A stretch of DNA of 50,854 nt from Chthonomonadales bacterium (GTDB lineage: Bacteria; Armatimonadota; Chthonomonadetes; Chthonomonadales; CAJBBX01). The stretch spans positions 1-50,854 of the forward strand of contig JABWBA010000016.1 in NCBI GenBank assembly GCA_013360745.1, read 5' to 3'. Under the pieces are notes generated by a model. It searched no databases, was not told where the DNA came from, and worked only from the letters and a program-made list of their open reading frames with translations. Positions 36,229-45,429 of the stretch are shown piece after piece. A program made the position numbers and the translations under genes. How positions within the stretch are numbered: the stretch's first letter is position 1; each line of letters opens with the position of its first letter.

Positions 36229-37416
36229 ATGACCTCCAAGCCCATATCGGACCCTTCAGAGCGATTGGCCGCACGGCTTCGCCCTGTGCCCGCACTCTCG
36301 AACAAGGCCCTGATTGGCGACGCCCTGGACCTGTTTCAACGAACCGGTATGGCGTATCTGCCTCTGGTCAATCATCACGGAACGTTGGAGGGCATCGTCA
36401 GGCTGGACCGGATCCAGTCGACGCTGCAGCAAGGAAACGCCGAGCGGGGGCTCGCATCGCCTGCCGCTCAGCTTCTGGACGCGCCGAGGATGACCCTGGA
36501 TATCTCGACTCCGTGCACCGTTGCCCGAGCCGAGCTGGCCGCTGCCCAGGAGAGCGCCGCTCTGGTGACCGACGGCGCCGGACGCGTGCTCGGTCTGGTG
36601 CACTGGGTTGATCTAGCCGTACCCGTGACGATGGGAGAACCGCCCATACCTGCCGCAGGCATGGCCACGGTGTCCGGGGTGTTCCTGACGTACGGCGGTT
36701 ATCGCGCCGGAGTGTCGTCTCTGAGCCTCATTGCCGGGGGAGCCGTCGTTGGGCTGATGATCGCCGCTTCGTTTCTTGCCGTCGGATTCGCCAGCTACCT
36801 TCTCGATCGGGCTCTGGGCACCCAGGCCCTGGCGCTTCTCCATCAGCTCGATCCTCCCGGCGCGTATCCCGGGTTGTTGGCGTGGCTCGGTCTCCAATCC
36901 CTAGCTGTTATCGTGTTCCTTGCCGCCCTGCGTGTTTCGCCGATTACCGCGTACCACGGCGCGGAGCATATGGCCGTGCATGCGCTCGAGAGGGGATTAC
37001 CGCTCACTGCTGAATACGTCTCCCGTATGCCGCGCGTGCATCCGCGGTGCGGGACCAACGTGATGACCGGGGCGGCCGTGTTCCTCCTTCCCGTCGTCAT
37101 TGCCGCAGCCGTAATGCCAGGGCTAACCGGAGCCGTCCTCGGGAGCTGCTGCGGCGCCGCGCTATGCATGCGGACGTGGCGGCCGCTTGGCCTCTGGGTA
37201 CAGGATCGGATAACGACGAAACGCCCCTCACCAACACAGCTCGATCGAGCGATCGATGCGGCCCGGGATCTTCGGACTCAGTACCACTCCGTTGCGTGGA
37301 CAAGCTCACGCGCGCGCCGTCTATGGCAGTCAGGCATTGCACAAACGGCGCTCGGAGTCTTTGTCGGGCTAGGAGCGCCGTTGATCGTGATTGAGACCCT
37401 GCTGGGCGTACTGTAA
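36229..37416 (+). CDS. CBS-pair + DUF1385 (YqhQ-like) membrane protein fusion
   Basis: A 395-residue fusion. Residues ~15-140 form two CBS-like halves (IGDALDLFQRTGMAYLPLVNHHGTLEGIVRLDRI and the ESAALVTDGAGRVLGLVHWVDL half). The remainder is a DUF1385 domain with membrane helices and the conserved YHGAEHMAVHALERG (~residue 241) and PRVHPRCGTNVM motif. DUF1385/YqhQ proteins are polytopic and of unknown biochemical activity; CBS pairs usually sense adenine nucleotides or other ligands. A direct link between the two suggests ligand-gated membrane function. The start is preceded by AAGG with short spacing. It is followed 26 bp later by argS. Confidence 0.8.
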   Translation: MTSKPISDPSERLAARLRPVPALSNKALIGDALDLFQRTGMAYLPLVNHHGTLEGIVRLDRIQSTLQQGNAERGLASPAAQLLDAPRMTLDISTPCTVARAELAAAQESAALVTDGAGRVLGLVHWVDLAVPVTMGEPPIPAAGMATVSGVFLTYGGYRAGVSSLSLIAGGAVVGLMIAASFLAVGFASYLLDRALGTQALALLHQLDPPGAYPGLLAWLGLQSLAVIVFLAALRVSPITAYHGAEHMAVHALERGLPLTAEYVSRMPRVHPRCGTNVMTGAAVFLLPVVIAAAVMPGLTGAVLGSCCGAALCMRTWRPLGLWVQDRITTKRPSPTQLDRAIDAARDLRTQYHSVAWTSSRARRLWQSGIAQTALGVFVGLGAPLIVIETLLGVL

Positions 37417-37442
37417 GTGTCTATCTTAGGAGGCATTGGACG

Positions 37443-39128
37443 ATGATCATAGACGAACTGGAGCCCCTGGTTCGGGGCGCAGTGGAGGGCGCCTGCCAGG
37501 CGGGAGCGCTCCCGCCGTCCGCTCGCGACTGCGCCTACACCGTTGAGCCGGCCCGCAATCGAGACCACGGCGACTATACGACCAACGCAGCCCTGACCAT
37601 CGCGAGCGCGTGCGGCCTACCGCCGCGCGCAGCGGCAGCAGGCATCGTGGAGCATATGGCTCTCGACGGGTCGCCCGTAGAGACGGTCGAGATCGCCGGA
37701 CCGGGTTTCATCAACTTTCGCCTCAAGAGCGATTGGCTGCAGGGTGTCATCGTAGAGATCGAACGCGCCGGGAGCGCCTACGGGCACAACATCACCATGG
37801 CGGGGCATCGCGTCCTGCTCGAGTTCGTCAGCGCGAACCCCACCGGTCCGATCAGCGTCGTCAACGGACGGGCGGCTGCGCTCGGCGATTCGCTTCGTCG
37901 CCTCTTCATGGCCTCTGGCGCCGAGGTGGCCACGGAGTTCTATGTCAATGACGCTCTCAACTCGACGCAGATCGACCTGCTGGCCGCATCGCTGGAGGCT
38001 CGCTACCGCCAGGCTCTGGGGCACGAGGCAGAGGTGCCGGCCGAGGGCTACCAGGGCGACTATCTGATCCGCATCGCGGCCGATCTCGCGCGCACCTATG
38101 GTGCAAGCCTCGCCGAGCTTCCGGATGCGGAACGCCCGGATCGGTTCCGGACACTCGCCATCGAGACGATGCTGGAACGCCAACGCCAGGATCTGGCTGT
38201 GTTCGGCGTGGAGTTCGATCGGTGGTTCCTCGAGAGCAGCCTCTATGAGAGCGGCGCGGTCACATCGGCCATCGAATCCATGCAGGTGGCTGGATTCACA
38301 TACGAGAAGGACGGAGCCGTATGGCTGCGGACTACCGAGTTGACGGGCGACGATCAGGATCGGGTGCTCGTGCGGTCCGATGAGCGTGCTACGTATGTGG
38401 CCGCGGACGCCGCCTATCATAAGGATAAGTTCGATCGGGGCTTTACGGACCTCGTCAACATCTGGGGAGCCGATCACCATGGCTATGTGGCGCGACTAAA
38501 AGCCGGCATCAAGGCTCTGGGCTATGATTCTGATCGATGCTCCATCATCCTGACGCAGATGATTCTGCTCACACGCGACGGCGAACTCGTCAAGGGATCG
38601 AAGCGTGCCGGCGATGTCATCCCACTGGCCGATCTCGTCGAGGAGATCGGTCGTGATGCTTCACGCTACTACTGTCTGCTGACCTCGTACGAGACGACGG
38701 CATCGTTCGATCTGGAAGTGGCCAAGCGGGAGAGCGCCGATAATCCCGTCTACTATGCCCAGTACGCCCATGCACGCTGCTCCGCCGTCCTCCGCCGCGC
38801 CGAAGAGTCCCGACTTCCGGAAGTCAACGCCTCCGACGTCGAAAGGAGCCTGCTCCGGAATCCGAAGGAGCTCGAGCTGTTGAGGGTTCTTGCCGAATAT
38901 CCGCGTGAGGTGCAGCTTGCGGCCGAGAGCAAGGCCCCGCATCGCCTGACGGCCTACGTACGGGTGATCGGTCAGGCGCTGCATCAGTTCTATGAGGAGT
39001 GTCCGGCGCTGAAGGATGACGTGCCCTTCCCGGTTCGCGACGCGCGCCTGGCCCTCTTTCGAGCCACGCGGACCGTCGTTGCCAATCTGCTGGGCCTGCT
39101 CGGGGTCGCGGCCCCCGACCGCATGTAG
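37443..39128 (+). CDS. argS: Arginyl-tRNA synthetase with degenerate HIGH motif
   Basis: A 561-residue class I synthetase charging tRNA-Arg. The N-terminal Arg_tRNA_synt_N domain (residues ~1-100), VLLEFVSANPTGP, WGADHHGYVARLKAG, the KMSKS-equivalent VKGSKRAGD and a DALR anticodon-binding domain are present. The usual HVGHGR signature is ISVVNGR (residues 137-143), so the HIGH histidines are missing. An AGGAGG site sits ten bases before the start. The surrounding family features are strong, so it is called argS despite this. Confidence 0.93.
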   Translation: MIIDELEPLVRGAVEGACQAGALPPSARDCAYTVEPARNRDHGDYTTNAALTIASACGLPPRAAAAGIVEHMALDGSPVETVEIAGPGFINFRLKSDWLQGVIVEIERAGSAYGHNITMAGHRVLLEFVSANPTGPISVVNGRAAALGDSLRRLFMASGAEVATEFYVNDALNSTQIDLLAASLEARYRQALGHEAEVPAEGYQGDYLIRIAADLARTYGASLAELPDAERPDRFRTLAIETMLERQRQDLAVFGVEFDRWFLESSLYESGAVTSAIESMQVAGFTYEKDGAVWLRTTELTGDDQDRVLVRSDERATYVAADAAYHKDKFDRGFTDLVNIWGADHHGYVARLKAGIKALGYDSDRCSIILTQMILLTRDGELVKGSKRAGDVIPLADLVEEIGRDASRYYCLLTSYETTASFDLEVAKRESADNPVYYAQYAHARCSAVLRRAEESRLPEVNASDVERSLLRNPKELELLRVLAEYPREVQLAAESKAPHRLTAYVRVIGQALHQFYEECPALKDDVPFPVRDARLALFRATRTVVANLLGLLGVAAPDRM

Positions 39129-39182
39129 TCGCAATCGACGCGACGACTCCGTCGGAAGCCTGCGGCCGGCATAGCATGGTAG

Positions 39183-39220
39183 AATAGGCCCGTGGCGGAA
39201 ACGCCCGTTAGGGCTCCGTC
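39183..39220 (+). other. Possible RNA hairpin upstream of the beta-barrel protein gene
   Basis: In the 168-bp gap between argS and the small secreted protein gene, GGCG/CGCC (39194-39205) closes on a GAAA tetraloop and GCCC/GGGC (39188-39191, 39211-39214) forms an outer stem. No known riboswitch was recognised. It may be a 5'-UTR structure or the end of the argS transcript. Confidence 0.3.
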
Positions 39221-39296
39221 ATGAGGTGGATGTCGCGTTCGTAACCATGGAGGAGAACGCTGCCGTCCGCCATACCCATTAAGGAGGCGAAGCAAC

Positions 39297-39800
39297 ATGA
39301 AAAGGTTGTTCGCTGTCTTCGCATGCGCTCTGGCCTTTGGGGCGCCGACGTCCGCTCTCGCACAGTTCACCGGAGATCAGGATCTGACCCACGGTTGGGA
39401 GCTGCGGCTGGGCGGCTTCGTGGCTGAGAAGAAAGCGTCACGGAACAAGGGAGGTGACCTCTGGCTTGCCATCGGCGCCGAACGGGCGTTCTACGAGACC
39501 GAGAACCTGCGTACGACGCTCAGCATCGACTACTACGGCGCGCAGAACATCTACAGCGTTCCGCTCTGTTTCAATGTACGCAGCACCAACGCCGATGGTC
39601 TCCATGTCGGCGCCGGTGTTGGCCTTAGCCTCGGACACGACATCGACAGCGGGATGTCAGCGCTCGCCTACAACCTGCTCCTGGGCTACATGACCTCTGC
39701 CGGAACGAACCCGATTACGGTCGACCTCCGCTACCTCGGTACGAACGCATCGCATCAAGAGCTCAATGGCTGGTCGCTAACGGTCGGCTACCGCTTCTGA
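39297..39800 (+). CDS. Small secreted beta-barrel-like outer-membrane protein
   Basis: A 167-residue protein with a clear signal peptide (MKRLFAVFACALAFG, cleavage near ALA at residue 22). Alternating hydrophobic/aromatic strands follow, and the chain ends in Arg-Phe, the C-terminal aromatic signature of outer-membrane beta-barrels. The length suits a small eight-stranded barrel. Function is unknown. A good AAGGAGG site precedes the start. A perfect hairpin lies just after the stop. Confidence 0.72.
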   Translation: MKRLFAVFACALAFGAPTSALAQFTGDQDLTHGWELRLGGFVAEKKASRNKGGDLWLAIGAERAFYETENLRTTLSIDYYGAQNIYSVPLCFNVRSTNADGLHVGAGVGLSLGHDIDSGMSALAYNLLLGYMTSAGTNPITVDLRYLGTNASHQELNGWSLTVGYRF

Positions 39801-39830
39801 TCGGTTCGGCGGGGCAATCGCCGCGAGTAT

Positions 39831-39862
39831 CAAGAGACCGCCGAACATTCGGCGGTCTCTTG
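39831..39862 (+). terminator. Perfect 15-bp hairpin after the beta-barrel gene
   Basis: Arms 39831-39845 and 39848-39862 are exact reverse complements with a two-base loop (CA), about 31 bases after the stop codon. A GC-rich stem without a clear U-run suggests an intrinsic-like or factor-assisted terminator, or a bidirectional one. Confidence 0.6.
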
Positions 39863-39885
39863 GCGTCCTATCTAGGCGTACCTAC

Positions 39886-39920
39886 TTGACATATCCGCAT
39901 GCGTATTGTAGTCTTATAGT
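39886..39920 (+). promoter_or_regulatory. Putative promoter for the prepilin-like gene
   Basis: A perfect TTGACA (39886-39891) occurs 17 bp before TAGTCT (39909-39914), with TATAGT at 39915-39920 as an alternative -10 at longer spacing. The prepilin start is at 40097, giving a leader of about 170 nt. The leader holds a 7-bp inverted repeat AAGTCGT/ACGACTT (40059-40073), shortly before the GGGAGGAG ribosome site. Confidence 0.42.
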
Positions 39921-40096
39921 ATAGAATCGCTCTGAGCAGGACGGCTGAATAGGGTTCGCCGCGCATCAGCGTTTGTAACTGGTTCGGCACGGGTCGTAGC
40001 AGCTTTTCTCGAGCGGCAGTCAGCGACCGAAACCGATCGTCCTGACGGTGGTTGCGCCAAGTCGTAACGACTTACGATTAGAGGGAGGAGCAACTC

Positions 40097-40915
40097 ATGA
40101 AGCGTGGAGTGCGATCAGGCTTTACCCTGATCGAGCTGCTCGTCGTGATCGCAATCATTGCGATCCTTGCCGCCATCCTATTCCCTGTGTTCGCACAGGC
40201 GCGTGAGAAGGCGCGGCAGACCGGATGTCTTTCGAACACGAAACAGATCTCGCTCGGCGTGCTGATGTACGTACAGGACTATGACGAGATCGTGCCTATC
40301 GTCTATGATCTCAACACGCTCGGCTCATGGACGGATCGTGTTCAACCCTACATTAAGAACTGGGACCTCATGTTCTGCCCCTCGGGCGGCGCAAAGCGAC
40401 TGCCTGCGGCGCTGAATACCTCCGCCAACCGTTGGTGGGGCTGGTGGCGGTACTTTACGCAGTACGGCTTCAATGCTACCTATCTGAACCGGGCGAACTT
40501 CGGCTGCGATAATATCATGGTCAACGGTAATGCCTTCGGCCCTCCCGTACCGATCGCCGCCGCGAACGCACCCGCTGAGACCGTGATGCTCACCGAATCG
40601 GGCCAGATCGGGACCGATGCCAACGTCGGCTCTCATATCGTCTACGCTCCCGGTGGTTTGACAGCCAACGATGTCTGCACCTATGGGGACTGGGGTCAGC
40701 CTAACGGCGGTCTCTGGTTTGCTATGATGGGCCGCACGAACATGGGCTTTTTCCTGAACCGCCATAATGACGGCGGCAATGTGGCCTTTGTCGATGGTCA
40801 TTCGAAGCACTTGCGATCGGGTACGCTTGCAGCAGGAACCAACTGGACCCCGACGACTGCCTATGGTGCGGTCCAGATCAACGACCGCAGCCGATATCTC
40901 TGGGATCTGAACTAG
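40097..40915 (+). CDS. Prepilin-like protein, DUF1559 / H-X9-DG type
   Basis: A 272-residue protein with a class III (type IV prepilin) signal: short leader cleaved after Gly8, then [21 protein letters not shown] with the +5 Glu, followed by the [20 protein letters not shown] motif common in Armatimonadota and Planctomycetota. Near the C-terminus H-X9-DG is present (NRHNDGG...VDGHSKHL). These proteins are processed by prepilin peptidase and probably become cell-surface pseudopilins. Their roles are mostly unknown. A paralogue is truncated at the right edge (50396). Confidence 0.9.
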   Translation: MKRGVRSGFTLIELLVVIAIIAILAAILFPVFAQAREKARQTGCLSNTKQISLGVLMYVQDYDEIVPIVYDLNTLGSWTDRVQPYIKNWDLMFCPSGGAKRLPAALNTSANRWWGWWRYFTQYGFNATYLNRANFGCDNIMVNGNAFGPPVPIAAANAPAETVMLTESGQIGTDANVGSHIVYAPGGLTANDVCTYGDWGQPNGGLWFAMMGRTNMGFFLNRHNDGGNVAFVDGHSKHLRSGTLAAGTNWTPTTAYGAVQINDRSRYLWDLN

Positions 40916-41004
40916 ATACACCAACGTTACGTTTGGCTGTGCCTGAACACACGGAATCCGTTGCTGGGACGCCGTTTCGCGTCTGAGGGCTCGGGTTCAG
41001 GCGT

Positions 41005-41029
41005 GATGCCCGCCGTGTCGGCGGGCATC
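41005..41029. terminator. 10-bp hairpin between prepilin and deoR genes
   Basis: Perfect arms 41005-41014 and 41020-41029 with a five-base loop, between the two convergent genes. It probably ends transcription of the prepilin gene or both. The remaining ~170 bp hold nothing else recognisable. Confidence 0.5.
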
Positions 41030-41111
41030 TGCGCTTGCATCCACGGCAAAGGCCGCCTGCTGCCGGTGTAGCGGATGCCATGGAGCCGGAGGCTGGCCGC
41101 GGTGCCACCGA

Positions 41112-41888
41112 CTACACCTGTTGGATCGATACCCCACAGTCTTTGATGGCCTCGATGATCCGCGGCGGGGCGTCATCGTCGGTGATAATAAGATCGGCCG
41201 CCGTGATCGGGGCCGCCTGCGCGAACGCCGCGCGTCCGAGTTTCTCCGAGTCCGCCACAACGATCACCTGACCGGCAATCGCCATCATCCGCCGTTTCAC
41301 CTCGGCCGCACCGAAATCCACCACGGTCAGCCCTCCGTCAGCGTCCACCCCGTTGAAGCCGAGAAACGCCCGGTCCACCCGAAACCCATCGAGAAATCGG
41401 ACCGCCAGCGGTCCCATGGCGGCGAGCCGGCGGCGCTGCAGATGGCCGCCGATCACGACAACCTCGATCGTGCTGCTCTCCATCAGGCATAGCGCATTCG
41501 TGAGCGAGTTCGTCACGATCGTCAGGGACGGTTTCTGCCGAAGCAGCATCGCAAGCTGCATCGTGGTGGTGCCAGCGTCAAGCAGGATCGTTTCACCGGG
41601 CTGCACCAGCTCGGCGGCGGCGCGGGCGATTGCCTGTTTTTCAGCGCGGCGCATCACCCGTCGTTCATCGTAGGAGGGCTCGAACAGGGTTCCATCTGCC
41701 CGAATGGCGCCGCCGTGAGTCCGCAGGAGCTGACCCGCGGCTTCCAGGCGCGCAAGGTCGGCGCGGATCGTTGCCGCTGAGACACGGTACATCTCGGCGA
41801 GCTTCTCCACCGTGACCTTGCCGGTATCACGGAGCAGTGCGAGAATCGCTCGTTGTCGTTCTTCTGCGAATACAGAGGGGCGTTTCAT
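41112..41888 (-). CDS. DeoR/GlpR-family transcriptional regulator
   Basis: A 258-residue repressor-type protein. The N-terminal winged helix (ERQRAILALLRDTGKVTVEKLAEMYRVSAATIRADLARLEAAG, here given in parts) reads the TTTCG-type operator. The C-terminal DeoR sensor has LDAGTTTMQLA, IVTNSLTNALCL, VVIGGHLQRRR and DRAFLGFNGVD, which bind sugar phosphates. It is divergent from the GATase/E1/PFK cluster and most likely represses it, relieved by a phosphorylated sugar. Two TTTCG repeats spaced ten bp apart and a third 21 bp farther lie in front of it. Confidence 0.9.
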   Translation of the reverse strand: MKRPSVFAEERQRAILALLRDTGKVTVEKLAEMYRVSAATIRADLARLEAAGQLLRTHGGAIRADGTLFEPSYDERRVMRRAEKQAIARAAAELVQPGETILLDAGTTTMQLAMLLRQKPSLTIVTNSLTNALCLMESSTIEVVVIGGHLQRRRLAAMGPLAVRFLDGFRVDRAFLGFNGVDADGGLTVVDFGAAEVKRRMMAIAGQVIVVADSEKLGRAAFAQAAPITAADLIITDDDAPPRIIEAIKDCGVSIQQV

Positions 41889-41898
41889 GAGATATTGG

Positions 41899-41934
41899 TT
41901 TCGAATGTTTTCGATATCGCTTGATTATCTTTCG
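41899..41934. promoter_or_regulatory. Helically phased TTTCG repeats, probable DeoR operator
   Basis: TTTCG occurs at 41899-41903, 41909-41913 and 41930-41934, i.e. at spacings of 10 and 21 bp, one and two helical turns. The repeats sit in an unusually AT-rich stretch of the 122-bp divergent region. DeoR-family members often bind TTTCG-containing operators, so autoregulation and control of the divergent cluster is likely. Confidence 0.5.
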
Positions 41935-42010
41935 TATTATCGCGTATCATACTAATAATGATGACCGTTGTCAAGGCTGGCTCAACACAAACCATCCGGC
42001 AGCGCACCCG

Positions 42011-42733
42011 ATGATCCTGTACGTTACATTCGCGCAGACTGATGAACGGGCCAACTGGGCCGCAACGTATGCGCGGCACGCTGAGCGCTTTGAGGCCGCC
42101 TCCGCGGGTCAGCGATGCCTGATCCTCCCCTACGATATGGCCGATGCGTCCCTCATCGCGCGGCTTCAGCCGACGGCGGTGATCCTGAGCGGCTTCGCCC
42201 GGAGTTTCGAGGACTACCGCGTTGAGGATCTGATGCCGATTGCGAACTGGACGCGGGACAACGCGGATATCCCGACACTGGCGATTTGCGGATCGCACCA
42301 GCTCATCGGAATGATTTTCAACGGCGAGGTTGACGGAGCGCACGCGCTGGCGGACCGGCCCATGCGGCCGCGACGCCCGGGTGAGCCGATCACGAATCCC
42401 GATTATCATCCGGATTACTTCATGGAGCGGGGCTTTTACGAGCTGACCATCGTAGAGGACGATCCGCTGTTCGCCCACTGCGGACAACCGCCGGTCATGC
42501 TGGAGTCCCACTACTGTGAGATCAAAAGGCTCCCTGAAGGATTTCGCCTCCTCGCCTCCACGCCGGAGTGTCGGATCCAGGCGATGCGTCACGGGCGCCT
42601 GCCGCTGGTTGGCGTCCAGTTTCATCCCGAAGACTACACCGATCGATTCCCCGACGGCCGGTACCTGCTGGAAGCGTTCCTGCGCTGTACGAACGCCCAA
42701 CCGGCCCCGTCGATAGCAACAGGAGCGTTTTGA
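42011..42733 (+). CDS. Class I glutamine amidotransferase-like protein
   Basis: A ~240-residue GATase1-fold protein. The nucleophile elbow is [10 protein letters not shown] (C93; Ser where CxG-type members have Gly), and the His-Glu pair lies in VQFHPED (H205, E207). Such triads hydrolyse glutamine or gamma-glutamyl amides. No synthetase partner is encoded nearby. The ATG at 42011 begins the conserved part; no strong ribosome site is visible. The stop overlaps the E1 start by one base (TGATG), so it is co-translated with the dehydrogenase. Function in this setting is unknown. Confidence 0.78.
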   Translation: MILYVTFAQTDERANWAATYARHAERFEAASAGQRCLILPYDMADASLIARLQPTAVILSGFARSFEDYRVEDLMPIANWTRDNADIPTLAICGSHQLIGMIFNGEVDGAHALADRPMRPRRPGEPITNPDYHPDYFMERGFYELTIVEDDPLFAHCGQPPVMLESHYCEIKRLPEGFRLLASTPECRIQAMRHGRLPLVGVQFHPEDYTDRFPDGRYLLEAFLRCTNAQPAPSIATGAF

Positions 42734-45204
42734 TGCCAAAGTCCCTGCCGATCCATCCCGATGACGTTCGGAAGCCCGGCCTGCTCGAGTTCGACCCTAT
42801 ACCGCTATGCACCTATGACAAGACCGTTGCCGAGGAGCGCGGGCGATATGCATCCGAGGATCTCGTTCGCGTCTATCGCGATATGGTCATGCTGCGCGCC
42901 TTTGAGACCATGCTCGACCAGGTGAAGCGGAAGGGGCAGTATGCCGATATCCCGTATGATCACAAAGGGCCAGCGCATCTGAGCATCGGACAGGAGGCGG
43001 CGTCGGTCGGTCAGGCTCTGGTTCTGGGGATCGAGGACCACATATTCGGCAGCCATCGCAGCCACGGGGAGATCCTCGCCAAGGGATTATCCGCGATCGC
43101 CCGCCTCGATGTCGATGGGCTGATGGGGATCATGAAACGCTGCCACGACGGCGCGACGCTGGCGGTCGTCGAGGGCGGCGCCGAGGGCGATGCGCGTTCG
43201 CTCGCGGTCGATTTCCTCCTCTACGGCACGCTCGCCGAGATCTTCGGTCGGGAGACCGGGTTCAACCGCGGGATGGGCGGCTCCATGCACGCGTTCTTCA
43301 CCCCGTTCGGCGTCTATCCGAACAACGCCATCGTCGGCGGCGCTGCGGATATCTCCGTCGGGGCGGCGATGTTCAAGCGGATCAACCGAAAGCCGGGGAT
43401 CGTCATCTGCAATATCGGCGATGGATCGCTCGGTTGCGGCCCGGTTTGGGAAGCGCTCTGCCTGGCGACGATGGATCAATACCGGACGTTGTGGGACAGT
43501 GATCTGGGCGGCGGCCTGCCATTTATCCTGAACTTCGTGAATAACTTCTACGGCATGGGCGGCCAGCCGGTCGGTGAAACGATGGGGTTGGGCGTCCTCG
43601 CGCGACTCGGCGCGGGGATCAACCCCGATCAGATGCACTCAGAGCGCGTCGACGGCTACCGACCGCTCGCGGTCGCCGATGCGATCCAGCGTAAGCGAGC
43701 CATCCTCGAGGAGGGGAGAGGGCCGGTCCTTCTCGATACCCTGACCTATCGCTATACCGGCCATTCCCCGTCCGATGCTTCCTCCTATCGGGATCGTTCG
43801 GAGGTGGAGGAGTGGCAGGAGCAGGACTCCATCGTCGACTATGGCGCGGAACTGGTCGAGGCGGGTCTGGCGGATGACGCGGCCCTGGCGGCGATCCGGG
43901 AGGACTGCGAGCGTCGCGTTACCCGGGTCTACAAACTGGCGACGGATCTGGATCTATCCCCGAGGGCGGACCTGTATCACGTCGGCTGTCTGTTGGATCG
44001 GACGATGTTCAGCGAGACGACCATCGAAAGCATGGAAGAAGGGCGCCAGCCGGAAACCCTCCTGAGCAAAGAGGACAATCCTCGGGTCAAGCAGATCGCC
44101 GGTCGGAGCCGCTCCGGGTTGGACGAGAACGGGCAGCCGCTCCCGAAAGGGCGTTGTGTCGCCCTGCGGGATGCGCTCTTCGAGGCAATCCTCGATCGGT
44201 TCTACGAGGATCCGACCCTCGTCGCGTATGGCGAGGACAATCGGGATTGGGGTGGCGCGTTCGCCGTCTACCGGGGTCTCACCGAGGCGCTCCCCTACCA
44301 CCGGTTCTTCAATACGCCGATCTCCGAGGGCGCGATCGTCGGTTCCGCCGTCGGCTACGCTCTGGAGGGCGGGCGAGCGCTTGTGGAGTTGATGTACTGC
44401 GATTTCCTCGGCCGCGCGGGTGACGAGGTGTTCAATCAGCTCGCGAAGTGGCAGGCGATGTCCGGCGGCGAGCTCCGGATGCCGGTCGTCCTCCGCGTCT
44501 CCGTCGGATCGAAATATGGAGCTCAGCACAGCCAGGACTGGACCGCGCTGTGCACGCATATCCCGGGCCTCAAGGTGGTCTTCCCTGCGACGCCTTACGA
44601 CGCGAAGGGGTTGATGTATTCCGCGCTGCTCGGCTCCGATCCTGTCGTCTTCTTCGAGAGCCAGCGGATCTACGATCAGCCCGAGATCTTCCATACTGGA
44701 GGCGTTCCGGAGGGCCGGTACACGGTGCCCATCGGCATGCCGGATGTGAAGCGCTCGGGGAAGGATCTGACAATCGTGACGATCGGTGCGGCCCTGTATC
44801 GCGCGACGGAAGCCGCCGCCACTCTCGACACCCGGCACGGTCTCTCGGCAGAGGTGATCGATGCCCGGAGTCTCGTGCCGTTCGACTACGAGCCGGTCCT
44901 CGAGTCGATACGAAAGACCGGACGTGTCTTGATCGCCTCCGATGCCTGCGAGCGGGGGAGTATGGCCCAGACGATCGCGGCGACGATCACGAGGCTCGCC
45001 TTCGATCATCTGGACGCCCCTCCGGTGGTGGTCGGAGCCAGGAACTGGATCACGCCGCCGGACGAGATCGAGGACAGCTTCTTCCCGTACGCGTCCGACA
45101 TCCTCGACGCGATACACACGGAGATCGTGCCGATCAAGGGATATGATGCGCGGCGCCCCGCGAACCATAGCGAGATGATACGGAGGGCGCGCCTCGGCAT
45201 ATAG
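42733..45204 (+). CDS. Fused alpha-beta E1 component of a 2-oxo acid dehydrogenase (TPP-dependent)
   Basis: An 823-residue protein joining both E1 chains. The alpha part (about 1-440) has the TPP motif [14 protein letters not shown]...[15 protein letters not shown] and [12 protein letters not shown]. The beta part (about 470-823) has [40 protein letters not shown] and [13 protein letters not shown]. It decarboxylates a 2-oxo acid (pyruvate, acetoin-related or branched-chain) and passes the acyl group to an E2. No E2, E3 or lipoyl gene is present here. The start at 42733 has AGGAG seven bases upstream. It is followed 225 bp later by PFK. Confidence 0.88.
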   Translation: MPKSLPIHPDDVRKPGLLEFDPIPLCTYDKTVAEERGRYASEDLVRVYRDMVMLRAFETMLDQVKRKGQYADIPYDHKGPAHLSIGQEAASVGQALVLGIEDHIFGSHRSHGEILAKGLSAIARLDVDGLMGIMKRCHDGATLAVVEGGAEGDARSLAVDFLLYGTLAEIFGRETGFNRGMGGSMHAFFTPFGVYPNNAIVGGAADISVGAAMFKRINRKPGIVICNIGDGSLGCGPVWEALCLATMDQYRTLWDSDLGGGLPFILNFVNNFYGMGGQPVGETMGLGVLARLGAGINPDQMHSERVDGYRPLAVADAIQRKRAILEEGRGPVLLDTLTYRYTGHSPSDASSYRDRSEVEEWQEQDSIVDYGAELVEAGLADDAALAAIREDCERRVTRVYKLATDLDLSPRADLYHVGCLLDRTMFSETTIESMEEGRQPETLLSKEDNPRVKQIAGRSRSGLDENGQPLPKGRCVALRDALFEAILDRFYEDPTLVAYGEDNRDWGGAFAVYRGLTEALPYHRFFNTPISEGAIVGSAVGYALEGGRALVELMYCDFLGRAGDEVFNQLAKWQAMSGGELRMPVVLRVSVGSKYGAQHSQDWTALCTHIPGLKVVFPATPYDAKGLMYSALLGSDPVVFFESQRIYDQPEIFHTGGVPEGRYTVPIGMPDVKRSGKDLTIVTIGAALYRATEAAATLDTRHGLSAEVIDARSLVPFDYEPVLESIRKTGRVLIASDACERGSMAQTIAATITRLAFDHLDAPPVVVGARNWITPPDEIEDSFFPYASDILDAIHTEIVPIKGYDARRPANHSEMIRRARLGI

Positions 45205-45241
45205 GGTCTTGTGAGGTCCCCATTAAGAGGGACATGCGCGA

Positions 45242-45268
45242 GCGAGAGGCGCCTTTGGCGCCTCTCGC
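45242..45268 (+). terminator. 12-bp hairpin after the E1 gene
   Basis: Perfect 12-bp arms (45242-45253 and 45257-45268) with a TTT loop, 37 bases after the E1 stop. It is followed by GC-rich sequence, so it may be a factor-aided terminator, or an attenuator between E1 and the PFK-rhamnosidase pair. The remaining ~160 bp of the gap shows no other feature. Confidence 0.5.
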
Positions 45269-45429
45269 GGTCGCAAGCTCTCCAATCGGCGCGCCATCCC
45301 TCAGTATCGTCCCAGTTAGGCTCGGGATGACGGCTTGCTCTAACTCAGGTATCATCCGGTGCGAACGGCTCAGAGCATTCCGATATCCGTTGTCGCGACG
45401 GGCTGAGGCCCGCCCGGAGGAGTGACCAT

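Noticed and set aside
39183-39220. Cyclic-di-GMP or other riboswitch upstream of the beta-barrel gene
   Set aside because: A GAAA tetraloop and nearby stems are present, but the conserved riboswitch cores are not, so only a generic hairpin is listed.
43954-45168. A 404-residue minus-strand open frame antisense to the E1 gene
   Set aside because: It has no domain and overlaps the clear E1 beta domain; an artefact of GC-rich codon use.
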